From positions 245,823,575 to 245,887,574 of the forward strand of contig NC_066579.1 of NCBI RefSeq assembly GCF_024323335.1: 64,000 bases of DNA, written 5' to 3'. Under the pieces are notes generated by a model that did not search any database, had not been told where the DNA came from, and saw only the letters and a program-made list of their open reading frames with translations. Position numbers and translations under genes: made by a program. The DNA is from Lathyrus oleraceus (Eukaryota; Streptophyta; Magnoliopsida; Fabales; Fabaceae). Below, piece after piece: positions 1 through 10,931 of this stretch. Within the stretch, counting starts at the first letter, position 1. Each line of letters starts with the position of its first letter.

Positions 1-423
1 CGAGATTCACAATCAGTAAACTTCTTACTCAAATAGTAGATGACATACAGTTTCTTTCCTGATTCATCCTGTTGACCAAGGACACAAGCCATTGAGTCTT
101 CAAGAACTGTCAGATACATAATCAACGGTCTCCCTTCCACCGGCAGACACAGGATCGAAGGCTTAGACAAATACTCTTTAATACTGTCAAAAGCTTTCTG
201 GCAACCCTCGGTCCAATCATGGGATTGATCTTTCCGGAGGAGCTTGAATATCGATGCACATGTGGCAGTCATGTGGGATATGAATCTGGAAATGTAATTC
301 AAACGGCCAAGAAAACCTCGGACTTGCTTCTCAGTTTTGGGCGCAGGCATCTCTTGTATTGCTTTGACCTTTGCAGGATCAACCTCAATACCTCTTTCAC
401 TAACGACAAAGCCCAATAGCTTG
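1..423 (-). pseudogene. Ogre A RT thumb and start of gypsy RNase H (partial, frameshifted)
   Basis: Minus-strand continuation of the Ogre A pol, open in a different frame from the RT ORF to its right. Read on the minus strand it gives the end of RT (a KLLGF segment), then FLGRLNYISRF, PVEGRPLIMYL and the IYYLSKKF block of the gypsy-type RNase H. It runs off the window edge. Compared with Ogre B, one extra base near 427 shifts the frame. The domain would degrade the RNA strand during reverse transcription, but here it is separated from RT. Conserved residues across the junction show that this is a recent break in a once continuous polyprotein. Confidence 0.75.
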
Positions 424-1371
424 TCAGGAACGGACTCCAAATGTACACTTGTTGGGATTCAGACGAAGCTTGTACTTCCTCAAACGCTGAAAAAGTTTCA
501 ACAAGTGTTCTACATGTTCAACTTCCGTTCTCGACTTAGCAATCATATCATCAACATATACCTCGATCTCCTTATGCATCATATCATGAAACAAGGTGGT
601 CATAGCTCGTTGATACGTGGCTCCGGCGTTCTTCAAACCGAAGGGCATCACTCGATAACAGAATGTTCCCCAAGGTGTGATGAATGTTGTCTTCTCCATA
701 TCCTCGGGTGCCATTTTAATCTGATTATATCCGGAAAATCCGTCCATAAATGAGAAGACTTTGAATTTAGTTGTATTATCTACCAACATATCAATATATG
801 GTAGTGGAAAATCATCTTTCGGACTAGCTTTATTCAAGTCTCTGTAGTCCACACACATCCGAACTTTTCCATCTTTCTTAGGCACTGGCACAATATTGGC
901 CACCCACTGAGGATACGTAGAAGTCACTAGAAACCCCGCATCAATTTGCTTCTGAACTTCTTCTTTGATTTTCACTGCCATATCGGGATAAGTTCTTCTG
1001 AGCTTCTGCTTCACAGACACACACTCAGGCCTCGAAGGTAAGAAATGTTGCACAATATCAGTATCTAGACCAGGCATGTCTTCATATGACCAAGCGAAGA
1101 CGTCAACATATTCTCGTAGCAATTCAATCAATCCCTTCTTAACAGACTCTTCCAGGAGTGCCCCAATCTTTACTTCTCGCACACAATCTTCAGACCCTAA
1201 ATTGACTGTTTCCAGATTCTCAAGATGCGGCTGAATGATCTTCTCTTCATGCACAAGTAGACGGGTAATCTCGTCAGGAATCTCTTCAACACCATCTTCT
1301 TCCGCCTCAAATACAGGGAATTCAAAGTTGGGAGACGGTGTTGGATCATTATGTTCAATGGGTTTGATCAA
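424..1371 (-). pseudogene. Ogre A reverse transcriptase
   Basis: 315 codons of RNA-dependent DNA polymerase from the pol polyprotein. Visible RT blocks, with approximate residue numbers: KKDGKVRMCVDYRDLN (165-180), FSFMDGFSGYNQIKM (207-220, with the first catalytic Asp), TFITPWGTFCYRVMPFGLKNAGATYQ (229-253) and the catalytic YVDD (272-275). The acidic N-terminal stretch, about 1-60, is typical of the exon that follows the Ogre intron. The frame ends early at 424 through a 1-bp shift relative to Ogre B, so thumb and RNase H are lost from this frame. The start MIKPIEHND lies just after a TGCAG splice acceptor and is probably an exon junction, not a true initiator. Confidence 0.85.
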
Positions 1372-1675
1372 CCTGCATAATGATTTTGGATATAAAAGCT
1401 TTTAGAATTCAAGCAAGGCAAATCATTATGCAGATGAAAAGATTGATTTTATTTTATCTTTTTAGGGTTTTATGTGATCACCAATTTCATGCAAAAAGCG
1501 AAAAGGGAAAATAATTGGAAAAACAAACATTTAACATGAATTTATTGAATGAAAGTATCATTGCATTTATGCGCCAACAATGTCATCACTTCTCCCTTTG
1601 GCATGGGAGAAGGGTTTTCAAACATAAATAACATTACTTTGACTTATGGATAACTGTTGGAATATCCACAGCGAC
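1372..1675 (-). other. Ogre A intron-like spacer between protease and RT
   Basis: About 300 bp of AT-rich sequence with stops in all frames, between the protease-side ORF and the RT ORF. On the minus strand it ends in TTATGCAG directly before the RT exon, a good 3' splice site. Ogre elements are known to carry an intron at exactly this place, removed to express pol. B (26059-26484), C (38714-39061) and E (55986-56157) have the same layout. Confidence 0.65.
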
Positions 1676-2352
1676 CTAATTATTGCAGATCCCTCCAGGG
1701 ATGATGAAATTGCCAGAATCCTCTTCGTCCTCTTCCAAAATGGCATCAGCCTCTTCATCCTGACCAGTGTGGATGAATCCTCCACTCTTGAACAAACCTT
1801 GCTTGTTGAAGACCCCAAAAGAATAGCCTATGCCAGCCCGGGACTTGTTGTCTTCTAACTCAATCATTTTCCCCAAACCAGCAGTTGCACCATGCTCAAT
1901 GGCCAACTTTGCATCTTTGTAGGAAGCAAATGAAGAAGTTTTCTTCTCAACAGGCTCAACAATAGATAAAGTTTGGAACGGAGTTCCAACTTCATCCTCG
2001 GCATCTATGTATGAGAAGGAAGACAAATGGGTAACCAGGAGAGCCCTCTCTCCCCCTACCACCACCAGCTTCTTGTTCTTTACAAATTTCAGTTTCTGAT
2101 GTAGGGTGGATGTCACGGCGCCTGCCTCGTGAATCCATGGTCTGCCTAAGAGACAGCTATATGATGGGTGAATATCCATAACCTGGAAGGTAATCTGGAA
2201 ATCACTTGGTCCGATTTTGACTGGGTGATCAACCTCACCAATCACAGTTTTGCGAGACCCATCGAAAGCCTTCACAACTACCCCACTCTACCTCATGGGA
2301 GGCCCTTGATATGACAATTTCGCGAGAGTGGTCTTCGGAAATACATTCAATG
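1676..2352 (-). pseudogene. Ogre A protease C-terminal part and linker (active site deleted)
   Basis: About 225 codons of the downstream half of the Ogre aspartic protease region. On the minus strand it starts at a SLNVFPK segment just after where the DTGSS active site should be, then KAFDGSRKTVIGEV, ITFQVMDI and the conserved SCLLGRPWIHEAGAV (protease C-terminal Gly-Arg-Pro block), followed by an acidic linker ending in IPGGICNN. There is a stop at about 2287 (TAG after MR). The ORF ends in TAG at 1676-1678 where Ogre B has TGG. The upstream flank at 2353 is LTR, so gag and the catalytic Asp were deleted. Non-functional. Confidence 0.75.
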
Positions 2353-4373
2353 ATATATGTAATGCCAAGTTGTGGTCTGACCAAGCCTCATTTATTGACC
2401 TGGCTGATCAGACGCATGTGAGATGCGCTCTCATGGTGAGTCCAAGTCAAACGCGTCACACCTGGCATTAAAGCAAGTAATCCAAACGCATGGCTGAGAT
2501 TAAAACGTGGGAGATGCATCCAATGGTCCAGATTCAATCTGGCATGGTGGACGGTGGTCAGCGCCACCGTCTTCTCCGGCGAGCACTCAAGCTCCGGCCA
2601 GAGTTGCAGGTCCTCCAAACTCAACCAAAACTCACGATCCTGGTACCAAATTAAAGCTGGGGTGATGTATATCACCCATGTGCCATCTATTTCTACTCTA
2701 GATCTCCATAGTGAGAGAAATCAGAGGTTGAAACTTGATGGTGTTCATCATGAACTTGCTCGATTTTGAAAATTGAGCATACAACAATGATGCCTCTATA
2801 GAGAGGACTTCAGACAACACAATAGCCAGGCAAATAGATCAAAGATTAAGGAGTTTCGAAGAAAAAAACCAGTTGATGAAAACCTTTGAACTGTGAAGAT
2901 TTGAGCTCCTTTCCTTGGTTCCTTTTACAAAACAGAAGTTCAATGGATCATATGAGAAAGGTCTAGGAACTTTAGATCTAAAGATTCAACCAAATTCAGT
3001 TGAATTTCAGATCTGAAATTTTGAAGAAATGTGAACTAGTTCCTTTAGGTATGGCTAGGGATTCAATTGTGCAGCATATCAGGCGCCTTCAGATTGAGAT
3101 TTGATGGAGGTATGCACCTCTGTTTATAGCTGGAATTGGCTGAGCAAGTGAGTTTCCTCGTGTGCGTGGCAAGTGGAAAATTTATGAAAACAGGCCATGA
3201 AGTTCATAGTGCAAAACATGCCTTTGAGAATTTTGTCAAATTGAACCAACTTCAAGCCCTTCTGTTTTGATGATGCAAGCCTCAAATGGAAAAACCTTCA
3301 ACATCAAAGTTGTATATCTTTTCAAGACAATTAAAATGGACTTACATGTTGCATCATTTGTATTTTTCATGAAGAAGTTATGGGCACTTGAAGTTGGACT
3401 TTTTTGCCTTTCAATGCATTTGGTCCAAAGTGACCTATAATGTTTTGCATTATCACATGTATTTATTTTGAGATTTTCAATTTTTTTTCAACATAACATT
3501 TGAAGTAGACATCTTAATATTTCCAATGCATTTGATCCCACCTCAAAATAATAAAAAATGAATGAGTTATGTTCTTGGGAAGTTGACCCAAAATTAGGGT
3601 TTCAGTCAAAATGACCTATAATGTCTTGGAATGGGAGATGACCTTCCAAGCTTCAAATAAAATTTTGATGAACATTAAAGTTGTTCATATTTTCCTTAGG
3701 AACATTGTTCATTTTGGGATCATCTCCATTTGACCAACACACAAAACGTTAGGTCTCAGTGCATTTCAAAATAGTCAGATGAATTGACTGATCAACTTCT
3801 CAAGTCCATAACTCATATCTTGATGAATTGGTGATTGAGGACACTTAAATAAGTTCAAATATGCATGAAATGATGGGTTTAAGAACTTCCCTTGATTGTA
3901 TTTGACCATGGGCTGAGGTTGCTTCATTAGGAAGGCATTGTGAGTGATTAGATGAATTAGGGTTTCCTTGAGGAACAAACCTCAACCCTTTGACTTGCTT
4001 TGATCAAAATGATGAATTGAGATGCTTGGGAAGCATATTTGATGTGCAAGAGATTTTGGAACCATTGCCATGCTTGCCTGCATTTTCTCTTGGTCAAATC
4101 TTTGCACAAAGGATCTCCTAGGAGCTTTGGGACCTTGTGATTGCTCAAGCTACAAACAAAAGATGTTAGTGACATATTTTTGTGCTTTTGGTTAGTGAAT
4201 AAAATGATGAAAAGCAATAATATACAATTCAAGCATACTTGGTGATCTCAAACCACTCACAAGAGGTCCCACCCAAAGGCAAGGAGAACCAAGATGCTTA
4301 TGATCCTTGAGGCTTTGCAGATGCAATGTTATGATGCCATGAGGGATCTTAGGGACAAAATTGGGGTCTTACA
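2353..4373 (-). repeat. Ogre A 5' LTR (3' part deleted)
   Basis: The right end GGGGTCTTACA is the Ogre LTR start on the minus strand. The adjoining ~240 bp match the LTR start of Ogre B (19610-19848), and 2400-2560 resembles the D LTR near 44.9-45.1 kb. A minus-strand TATA-like CTATAAACA lies at 3121-3128. The left end lacks the usual U5 terminus and PBS because the internal deletion cuts in at about 2352. The flank on the right is GTTTG (4374-4378); the matching duplication would be outside the window. Confidence 0.75.
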
Positions 4374-4797
4374 GTTTGTAACTGAGTTTCCCTCCAAATC
4401 TCCCTTAACATTCATCTATATAAACATAACATTCCTTGCTTCATGAACAATCATCAATTCACCTACTAAAACTCTTTCAAAACTCTCAACCAAACCCTCA
4501 CAAAATATCTCATTCTACCATTTATTAGAGCTTCACATTGAAGCTCTAAATAAATTGAGTTAAGCCTCCATCCTACAACCTTAACTCAGTTGTTCATCAT
4601 CATCGTCACTGCAAATTCGACCTAGCTTTCTAAACTACTTCTAATTTCAATCTCAACCTAGCTCTAATAAGCAACGATTTTGCAACAACTATAAACTTAA
4701 GGAAAAAGAAGGAAGAAGAAGAAGAATAAGGATTCATTATGATGCCTTCAATTAGCCTTATATAGAAAGCATCTAGCTAAAGTATCATGAAATCATC
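4374..4797. other. AT-rich non-coding stretch, unassigned
   Basis: No coding frame. It has a TATA-like CTATATAAAC near 4413, a C/T-rich leader-like run and a purine-rich AAGAAG microsatellite at about 4700-4732. It could be part of a Cyclops-type LTR or UTR into which Ogre A inserted. I see no gene that it could drive. Confidence 0.35.
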
Positions 4798-4989
4798 TCA
4801 AGGCACCTCAATGACTGCATCTCTACTTGTTTGAAAACCCAAAAGTTCACCAATTTCATCATGATTGAGTAGATAATTATGGCCGAAAAGTCTGAAAACA
4901 GTCTTACCCCTACCTTTATCTACCATTCGGTTTAGGTAATAGTTGAAGAAGATGAGAAACTCGAGTGTGAGTCTCTCGTAGATGGACAT
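4798..4989 (-). pseudogene. Athila/Cyclops env-position ORF remnant
   Basis: A 63-codon fragment containing LTLEFLIFF and FRLFGHNYLLNHDEIGELLGF. This resembles the Athila ORF-1-type protein (Pfam ATHILA family) that follows integrase in Athila/Cyclops elements. Its function is unknown in the family. It lies left of the integrase remnant on the same strand, which is the expected gene order. Only a short piece of a normally several-hundred-residue protein remains, so the assignment is tentative. Confidence 0.45.
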
Positions 4990-5623
4990 GCGTGAGGTTA
5001 AGAATTGGTCCCAACTTATCTAGTTGAACATGAATCACTGTCTTGGAGGCCTAAAGCCTCGAGGCAACTGAAGTCAGGGTATTTGGTCGGATAAATATTG
5101 CACTGATTTAGTTCTTCAAAATGCCTCCGTCGGGTTTCATTCTTAAAAGAAATCCCCATATCACCAAAGAATATCATTCTCAGGCGTTCAACTAGTAGAA
5201 GAAAAAGAGAAAAAGACCTGAAAAGGAAACATTAAACGATGTTAGTGCTACTCAATAGGTTTAATAAATTTACCACTTATTTTTGTTAGTGGAAACAAAA
5301 TTTAAAAGAAACTTGTGGGTTGCCTCCCATGCAACGCTTCATTTAACATCGGTATCTCGACTCAGTTTATTTAGTCCTCTAAGGGGGAGACAACATCTAG
5401 GTACAATAACCTTGATTAAGGATAATATCATAAGGGTGATAATGTTTTAACCTTTGTCCATTTACAAAAAATTTCCCTATGGATTCACTCCACACTTCTA
5501 CAACACCGAATTCGCTTACTCTTGTTGCCTCAAATGGTCTAGACCATCGAGACCGTAACTTTCTAGGGAAATCCTAAGTCTGGAGTTAAATAATAACACT
5601 AGCTCGTCCTCATTAAATTCTCT
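4990..5623 (-). other. Cyclops-like region between integrase and env-position ORF
   Basis: No intact frame. It contains the stretch around 5325 (GGGTTGCCTCCCATGCAACG), which I recognise as recurring just downstream of integrase in Athila/Cyclops elements. It is the degraded 3' end of the pol region of the same old element. Confidence 0.4.
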
Positions 5624-6130
5624 TTAAAATATGCGCTTGTCGTGCCATTTTTTCGTTCTCTCTTTATAGATCAAAGCATTTTCATAGGCATCTAGTCTCA
5701 ACTCCTCAAGCTCATGTAAATCAAACATCATTCTAGCCCCAACAACTATGTGATCCATATTAAGGGCCTTAATGGCCCAATAAGCTTTATGTTCCAATTC
5801 TACTGGGAGATGGCAAGATTTTCCATAGACGAGCTTAAAGGGAGTCATTCCTATAGGGGTCTTATAGTTTGTTCTATAGGCCTAAAGTGTGTCACTCAGC
5901 TTACTCGACCAGTCCTTTCTCAAGGTGGAAATTATTTTCTCTATAATCCTTTTAATCTCACAGTTGGATATTTCGCTACTCTATGTTTTACTCCATACTT
6001 AAGCAAAAGGTTTTCAAAACATTTTGAAATAAAGTGCAAGCCACCATCACTGATGACTAACCTAGGAGTTCCAAACCCCGGGAATATAAAGTTTCTAAAA
6101 GAAACTTTCATTCTGGGTTTGTACCCCTTA
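5624..6130 (-). pseudogene. Athila/Cyclops integrase C-terminal half
   Basis: Minus-strand integrase remnant. From right to left the translation gives GVP.LVISDGG (second catalytic Asp block), FISKCFENLLLKYGVKHRVA, a frame break and a stop, then [30 protein letters not shown] and an [16 protein letters not shown] tail. The last two blocks are typical of Athila/Cyclops integrase ends. The enzyme would join element cDNA to host DNA. Here the N-terminal zinc finger and first Asp are missing, and frameshifts and stops make it dead. It is probably the same element as the gag-pro at 9.55-12.0 kb, split by the copia and other sequence between. Confidence 0.75.
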
Positions 6131-6170
6131 TGGAACTCTGGAAGTTAAGACATACTCCATTGTGTCTTTC

Positions 6171-7377
6171 TGCTCTAGAGGTTAAGGAAGTTGCTAAGAA
6201 ATCTGAGGAAGATTCTGGTCATCCAAAAAATTTCATTGAAGATGTTGTTGCTCGGTCGGGTGCTTCTAAAGAAAAACAAATTGTTGTTTCTGAAAATCAT
6301 TAGTTTGCTGGAACCTTTTCTAGGGTGATTTCTGAAGTGCTTCTAAAGATCATAGTTTATATGAAAGTTGTGAGTGCTCTTGTCAAATAACGTTTGGACA
6401 AGTAGGAGATAATGTTTTAGTTGATTCTATCTAAACCTCCGCCTCCTCCGCCACAAAACCCTTATTTTTAAAAACAGTCTTTGCACTTTTTTTTTATAAT
6501 TTGTTTACGTGTTTTTGGGTTTTTGTATTTTTAACATGATTGTACTATTTCCGCCTTCTAGCACATTCCAACGAAATCATGTTTGTCTTTTTACATTATT
6601 TTGTGTCTATGTCTTTTTTATTGATGACAAAGGGGGAGAAACGTATTTAGGGGGAAATCTTAATTGATTTTGATATACCTATATTCGTTTGTCAGAACCC
6701 AAACATTTTTTTTAATGTTTTTGCTAACAACTACTTCAAATAATAGTTTGTTAATTGTCTTGCAAGGAAAAGTCAAGAACATCAGAAGCTCTTGAAGTTT
6801 TTCAGATCAGAACTTAAGTTACTGATTTTTGAAGAAATGATCCACTCTCTGAGTCTGAAGCTTTAACTCTACTATTTTAGAAAGATTTCAACCATGAATC
6901 ATAACCAAGCATCAAGTTATGAGGAATTTTAAATTCCATGTTAATAATATTTTATTCAACCAGGTCCTATGGTTTATAACAAGGCTCTAAAGCTCTTTAA
7001 GAAGACTTTGTAACCAGGCTCTGAAAGCTCTATCAAAGATTAAAAGATAATTTAAAAGAGAACTAGGCTCTAAAGCTTCTTCAAAAGAGTTTAGCCAAGC
7101 TTCTGAAGTGAAGTTCATCAGAATGTTGATTTTGACAACCAGTGCTCTGGATAAGTTCAAGTAGCTTCTAAAGACAAACCAAATTCTGATGGAAGATCAT
7201 GCTGGTACTTCAAAAAGGTTAATTAGGAAAATGCTATTTCATTCTAATTTTATCTTTTTAGGATTATACATCTCAAAGAGAGCTTTGTGCTTTTGTAAGA
7301 TGTATCTTTCTGTGATTACACTGTACAAAACTGTTCATCAAAATACATGTTTTTGTCATCACCAAAAATGGGGATAT
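6171..7377 (+). mobile_element. Ty1/copia (SIRE/Maximus-like) 3' internal region
   Basis: Non-coding or heavily decayed sequence leading to a copia LTR. Two purine-rich tracts are present: GATGACAAAGGGGGAG (~6625-6640) and the tract before 7378 (ATCACCAAAAATGGGG), the latter at the usual PPT position directly before a TGTTAG LTR start. The text between resembles the long untranslated 3' end of SIRE/Maximus elements, with Lys/Glu-coding scraps at 6180-6300 that may be remains of an env-like ORF. No RT or integrase is in the window. Confidence 0.5.
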
Positions 7378-8100
7378 TGTTAGAAAAAGACTTGGTTCTG
7401 CATTTATACCTTGGGTTTTGATGATGACAATGTTGTATTTATGTGAAAACAATTTTGATAACCTAATGGTTTGTTATTGTGTAGCGTTAAAAACCAATTC
7501 TTATTCTGAGTTTATGACATGTAACGTCATCAATTTCTGAACATTGTGTTCTGAATTCTGCTTTTGCGCTAATCACTCATGAGAAGTTCTGAAATATGTC
7601 AAGTTGTTTCTGCAAATTCTTTCTGCTTCTACTGCTGGACGTGACTCTGATTATCAAGCTTCTGAAGAACGAAAAGCTTTTGATGTTTTGTTACTTAGCT
7701 GAATATTTTGAAGATCTCAAGCCAGAAGTTGACGTTATCAAGCTTCTGACTAAAGATTCTGAAGATTCGGAAGATCTCAAGCCAAACTGCTGACACTATC
7801 AAGGTTCTGACTGAAGATATGAAGTTTATGAATCTAGTTGTATGTTTCTTTGTTTCATGCTTTATCAATTACTCATCAAAAGCCAAAGAATTTGAAGATA
7901 AGATCAAAATGGATACGTGGTCAAATAGTAAATGGTACAAATCAAATATTCCTTCCACTACCTAATATCGTGGGTGATTGTCTCCAATTCTACTTGTTTT
8001 CTGACACTCATTCGACATAAATTCACGAAGTCGATAACACCTTATTTTACCTGCTTATGTTATTTTGTTGAGTAAATTAGATGTTTGCATTTCCATTCTG
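7378..8100 (+). repeat. Copia-type 3' LTR (right end approximate)
   Basis: It begins TGTTAGAAAAAG right after a purine tract, as in SIRE/Maximus-type elements, followed by the GGGTTTTGATGATGAC text usual for such LTR starts and a series of CTTCTGAAG/CAAGCTTCTGA repeats. I cannot place the right end exactly. Confidence 0.5.
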
Positions 8101-8960
8101 TTTTGATTATTAACTTCGGTTTTCATCAATGTACTCCATTTTATGCCTCATTTTGGTAGTTTGGTTGGCTTCAGGTGCAAGCAAGAATACCCAAAGACTC
8201 TCCAAGGGAATCGGGCGTTCCAGGCTCATCGGAAGAAGAATTTTAAAGTTACAGTAGCCCTGACACGACCACCCATGTTGCCTGACACGGACCGTGTCAG
8301 GGGAAGGAAGAAAGAGGATGCCTAGAAGCTAAAACAAGAAGCTGACACGGGTGTCCGTGTCAGCAGTAAGCCAACACGCCCGGTCGGGTTGCCTGACACG
8401 GCCAGTGTTGTGTTGGACGCCTTATCTTCAAATTTCCCTAGTTTTTTGGCATTGCTGATCACGAAGGGCATTTTGGACATTTGCTACATCAAATATTTGA
8501 TCAGTAACTATTTTGGGGACTTTTGGAGACAGAGAACAAGGATTTTTTACATGATAGAGAATTGGTACGATTGAGATTGGAACGATCAAGAGTTGCGGAG
8601 AACGGAGGTCCTTCAAGAGCGGATGCGATTGAAGATCAACATAATCCTTTTATTCTTGTAATGTATAAATTATATGTTGTATCTTCTTTGAATAAAATGA
8701 GTGGCTAAACCCCTCAATGTCAGGGGGGGTGTCCCTGATTTGATCATGTAATGAATATGAATTTGTAATTCCTTCAATATCATGTTTGTTTGTCAATTTC
8801 ATTGTCCAATGTTTTTAACGCTTTCGTTATCAAAAAAATAAGGATTGTTATATGGTTAATAATTTGCGGGATTGTAATTGTTAAGGTTTTTGCACAGTGA
8901 AACCGTAGTAGATATCACCTAGGACTAGGGATACCCTATAGTTACTGGTTATATCTTGTT
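8101..8960 (+). repeat. Gypsy-type LTR fragment with TGACACGG hairpins
   Basis: The stretch has two perfect 10-bp inverted repeats: 8281-8290/8292-8301 and 8341-8350/8355-8364 (CTGACACGG against CCGTGTCAG). Then come an AATAAAATGAGTGG polyadenylation-like site near 8692 and a ...GGGGGTGTCCCTGATTTG block. This combination is familiar from plant Ty3/gypsy LTRs. No internal region is attached, so the lineage is not certain. Small ORFs here have no recognisable protein. Confidence 0.45.
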
Positions 8961-9545
8961 ATTTCAAAAGGCTTGGTTTCTCCTCGACAGTTTATCCTTG
9001 ATATGTTCATCCTAACCAATGACGGATATTCTTCCTTTGAGTTTATCCTTAATATGTTCACTTTAAATAGGTGACGAATACTCTCTCTTTGGTCTTCTGC
9101 CCAGTAACCGGTAGTTGTAAATCCTATTCGAGTTCTCTCCCCAGCAGGTTATTTTTACCCAATAACAAGTAACGAATACACCTCTTTTTCCTTAGCGAGT
9201 CATCCTTGATATGTTTACCCTAACTAGTAACGAATGTGCCTCTGTCAGAGTGTATTATCTTTCTACCCAGTAACCGATAATATATAATATATCTTTGGTA
9301 CTCCTATGTTGAAGTTCATTCTTCCCTAGTTGAGTTTGAGTGTGTATTTCCCCATTGAAATCGCCAGTCCTCTGTTTGGTTTGAGTATTTTATTTTTATT
9401 CTGAACCCATTCCTATCCCCTGCAGATTTCCCTTTTCCCAAGACCGAGTCCTTCCATTGATTTATTTTCATGGAAATTCCCCTCGTGTCTCCAGCAGTTT
9501 TAAGTCGTGGCCTGGCGTATGCACAACTTTTTAACCCATAGAGTC
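8961..9545 (+). repeat. Orphan Ogre 3'-UTR fragment
   Basis: It reads as the reverse complement of the D element's 3' UTR (about 47.42-48.1 kb). It shares TTTATCCTTGATATGTTCA, the CCCAGTAACCGGTAGTTGTAAATCC block and, at its right end, the text matching 47421-47460. No LTR or pol is attached. It abuts the Cyclops gag-pro sequence at about 9545. Confidence 0.7.
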
Positions 9546-10931
9546 TCTGTTTCCCCAAAGAGTTTTCCTTAAGGAATGCATGGTCAGCACATTGGATTCC
9601 CCGTTGTCCACTTCTTTATCACCATAAAAAATGGACAAACTCAACACTCTTTCCAAAGGTAACTGTGGTGCATTCAAAGGACTATCATACGTAATCACTT
9701 GATCCAAAACCTCTATAGTATGATTGGTGCAAATATCATCATTGTATTGCATGGTGTTTCGAACATCAATTTTTAATTCCTCATCATAAACCTTCAAAGT
9801 CATAGTACCTTCTTCTATGTTGATCAAGCATCTTCCCATCTCTAAAAAGGGTCTCCCAAGAATGAGAGGAATCTCTTCATCTTCAGGAATTTCTAGAATC
9901 ACGAAATCCACCAGGAATACAAACTTGTCAATTTTCACTAGAACATCTTCAACAATACCATAAGGTTTCTTAACCGAATGATCGGCGAATTGGAGTGTCA
10001 TCCTGGTATCTTGCACAACCCTTATACCCAGCTTCTTGTAAATGGATAATGGCATGAGACTCACACTGGATCCTAGATCAATAAGAGCCTTTTTGAATGA
10101 CCTATATCCGATGGTGCAAGGAATAGTGACAGCTCCTCGGTCTTTCTTCTTTATTGGGATCGTCATATCCTGCAAAATAGCACTACAAGTTACGGTTAGA
10201 ATAATCAGGTTGGTGTCGATGGTACGCCTCTTAGAAATGATGTCCTTCATGAACTTGGCATATGTAGGCATTTGTTCAAGTGCTCCCAAAAGCGGAATGT
10301 TGATTTCTAGCTTCTTGAATAACTCTAGGAACTTCTCAAAGTTTTTATCATGTTGCCCTTTTTTCTTGTTTCTGGCGGGAAAGGGGAGCTTAATGACCGG
10401 CTTAGGTTCAATGACTTTTTCTTTCACCACTTGTTTCGGTGCAACCAATTCTTCCTTCGCAGCTTCATTTTCTTTGATCTCAAGATCCACTTCGATCAAT
10501 TGATCTTCATCTTCAGCTGTCTCCTCAAGGACTTCATGAGATTTACCGCTTCTTGTTGTCACAACACTCACATTATTGTGCTCTCTAGGATTTGTCACAG
10601 TTGCACTAGGTAGATCACCTTGTGCTTGAGAACTCGAGGTTAATGGTTGTGCTATTTGACCCATTTGGACTTCAAGATTTTTTATGGATGTGGTAGTGTT
10701 TTTCTGATTGTTTCGGGTTTCTTCTTGGAATTGAACATTATGAGCTTCCATTCTTTCAATGGAAATCTCCCAATCAACTTTCTTAGGGGCTTGTTGTTGT
10801 TGTTGTTGTTGATATTGAGTTTGGTATTGACCTTGATGAGGAGCGTTCCATTTCTGATCTTTCCAAGAGAAATTGGGATGATTCTTCCAACCTGAATTAT
10901 ACGTGTTGGAATAGGGATTATTCTGCTTCAA
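9546..10931 (-). CDS. Cyclops/Athila-like gag C-terminus and aspartic protease
   Basis: About 460 codons without a stop. It starts with the Athila-type PYSNTYNSGWKNHPNFSW block (residues 6-23), then a poly-Gln run (40-47), a coiled-coil-like part (60-95), a charged Lys/Glu linker, the block LEQMPTYAKFMKDIISKRR (218-236), and the protease core with ALIDLGSSVSLMPLS (282-296; catalytic Asp at about 285). Athila/Cyclops elements carry D-L-G here instead of the usual D-T-G, so the change is lineage-typical. ILGRPFLEMGRCLI is the C-terminal protease block. The polyprotein would form particles and cut itself. The last ~10 residues run into the foreign 3'-UTR fragment. RT is absent downstream. Confidence 0.8.

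Larger units (their letters stand above)
1..4373 (-). mobile_element. Ogre A: Ogre/Tat LTR retrotransposon, 5' part, gag-deleted
   Basis: Minus-strand Ty3/gypsy element of the Ogre type running off the left window edge. From right to left it has a 5' LTR ending in the Ogre terminus (TGTAAGACCCC on the minus strand), a protease remnant, an intron-like spacer, RT and the start of RNase H. Its pol is close kin to Ogre B at 22.6-26.9 kb, so the two belong to one family. PBS, ORF1, gag and the protease active site are gone: the sequence passes straight from LTR into protease at about 2352. The 3' LTR would lie left of the window. Confidence 0.85.

Noticed and set aside
2353..4373. Solo LTR
   Set aside because: Pol of the same orientation and family is attached at 2352, so an internally deleted 5' LTR is the better reading, although a separate LTR insertion cannot be fully excluded.
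4374..4797. Host gene promoter and 5' UTR
   Set aside because: TATA and a leader-like text are present, but no coding exon follows on the plus strand; the next features are minus-strand Cyclops remnants.
8143..8708. Three ~60-codon ORFs
   Set aside because: They overlap palindromes and an LTR polyadenylation-like site, and no protein family is recognisable.
10042..10895. Plus-strand ORFs of 82-153 codons
   Set aside because: Antisense shadows of the Cyclops-like gag-pro frame.
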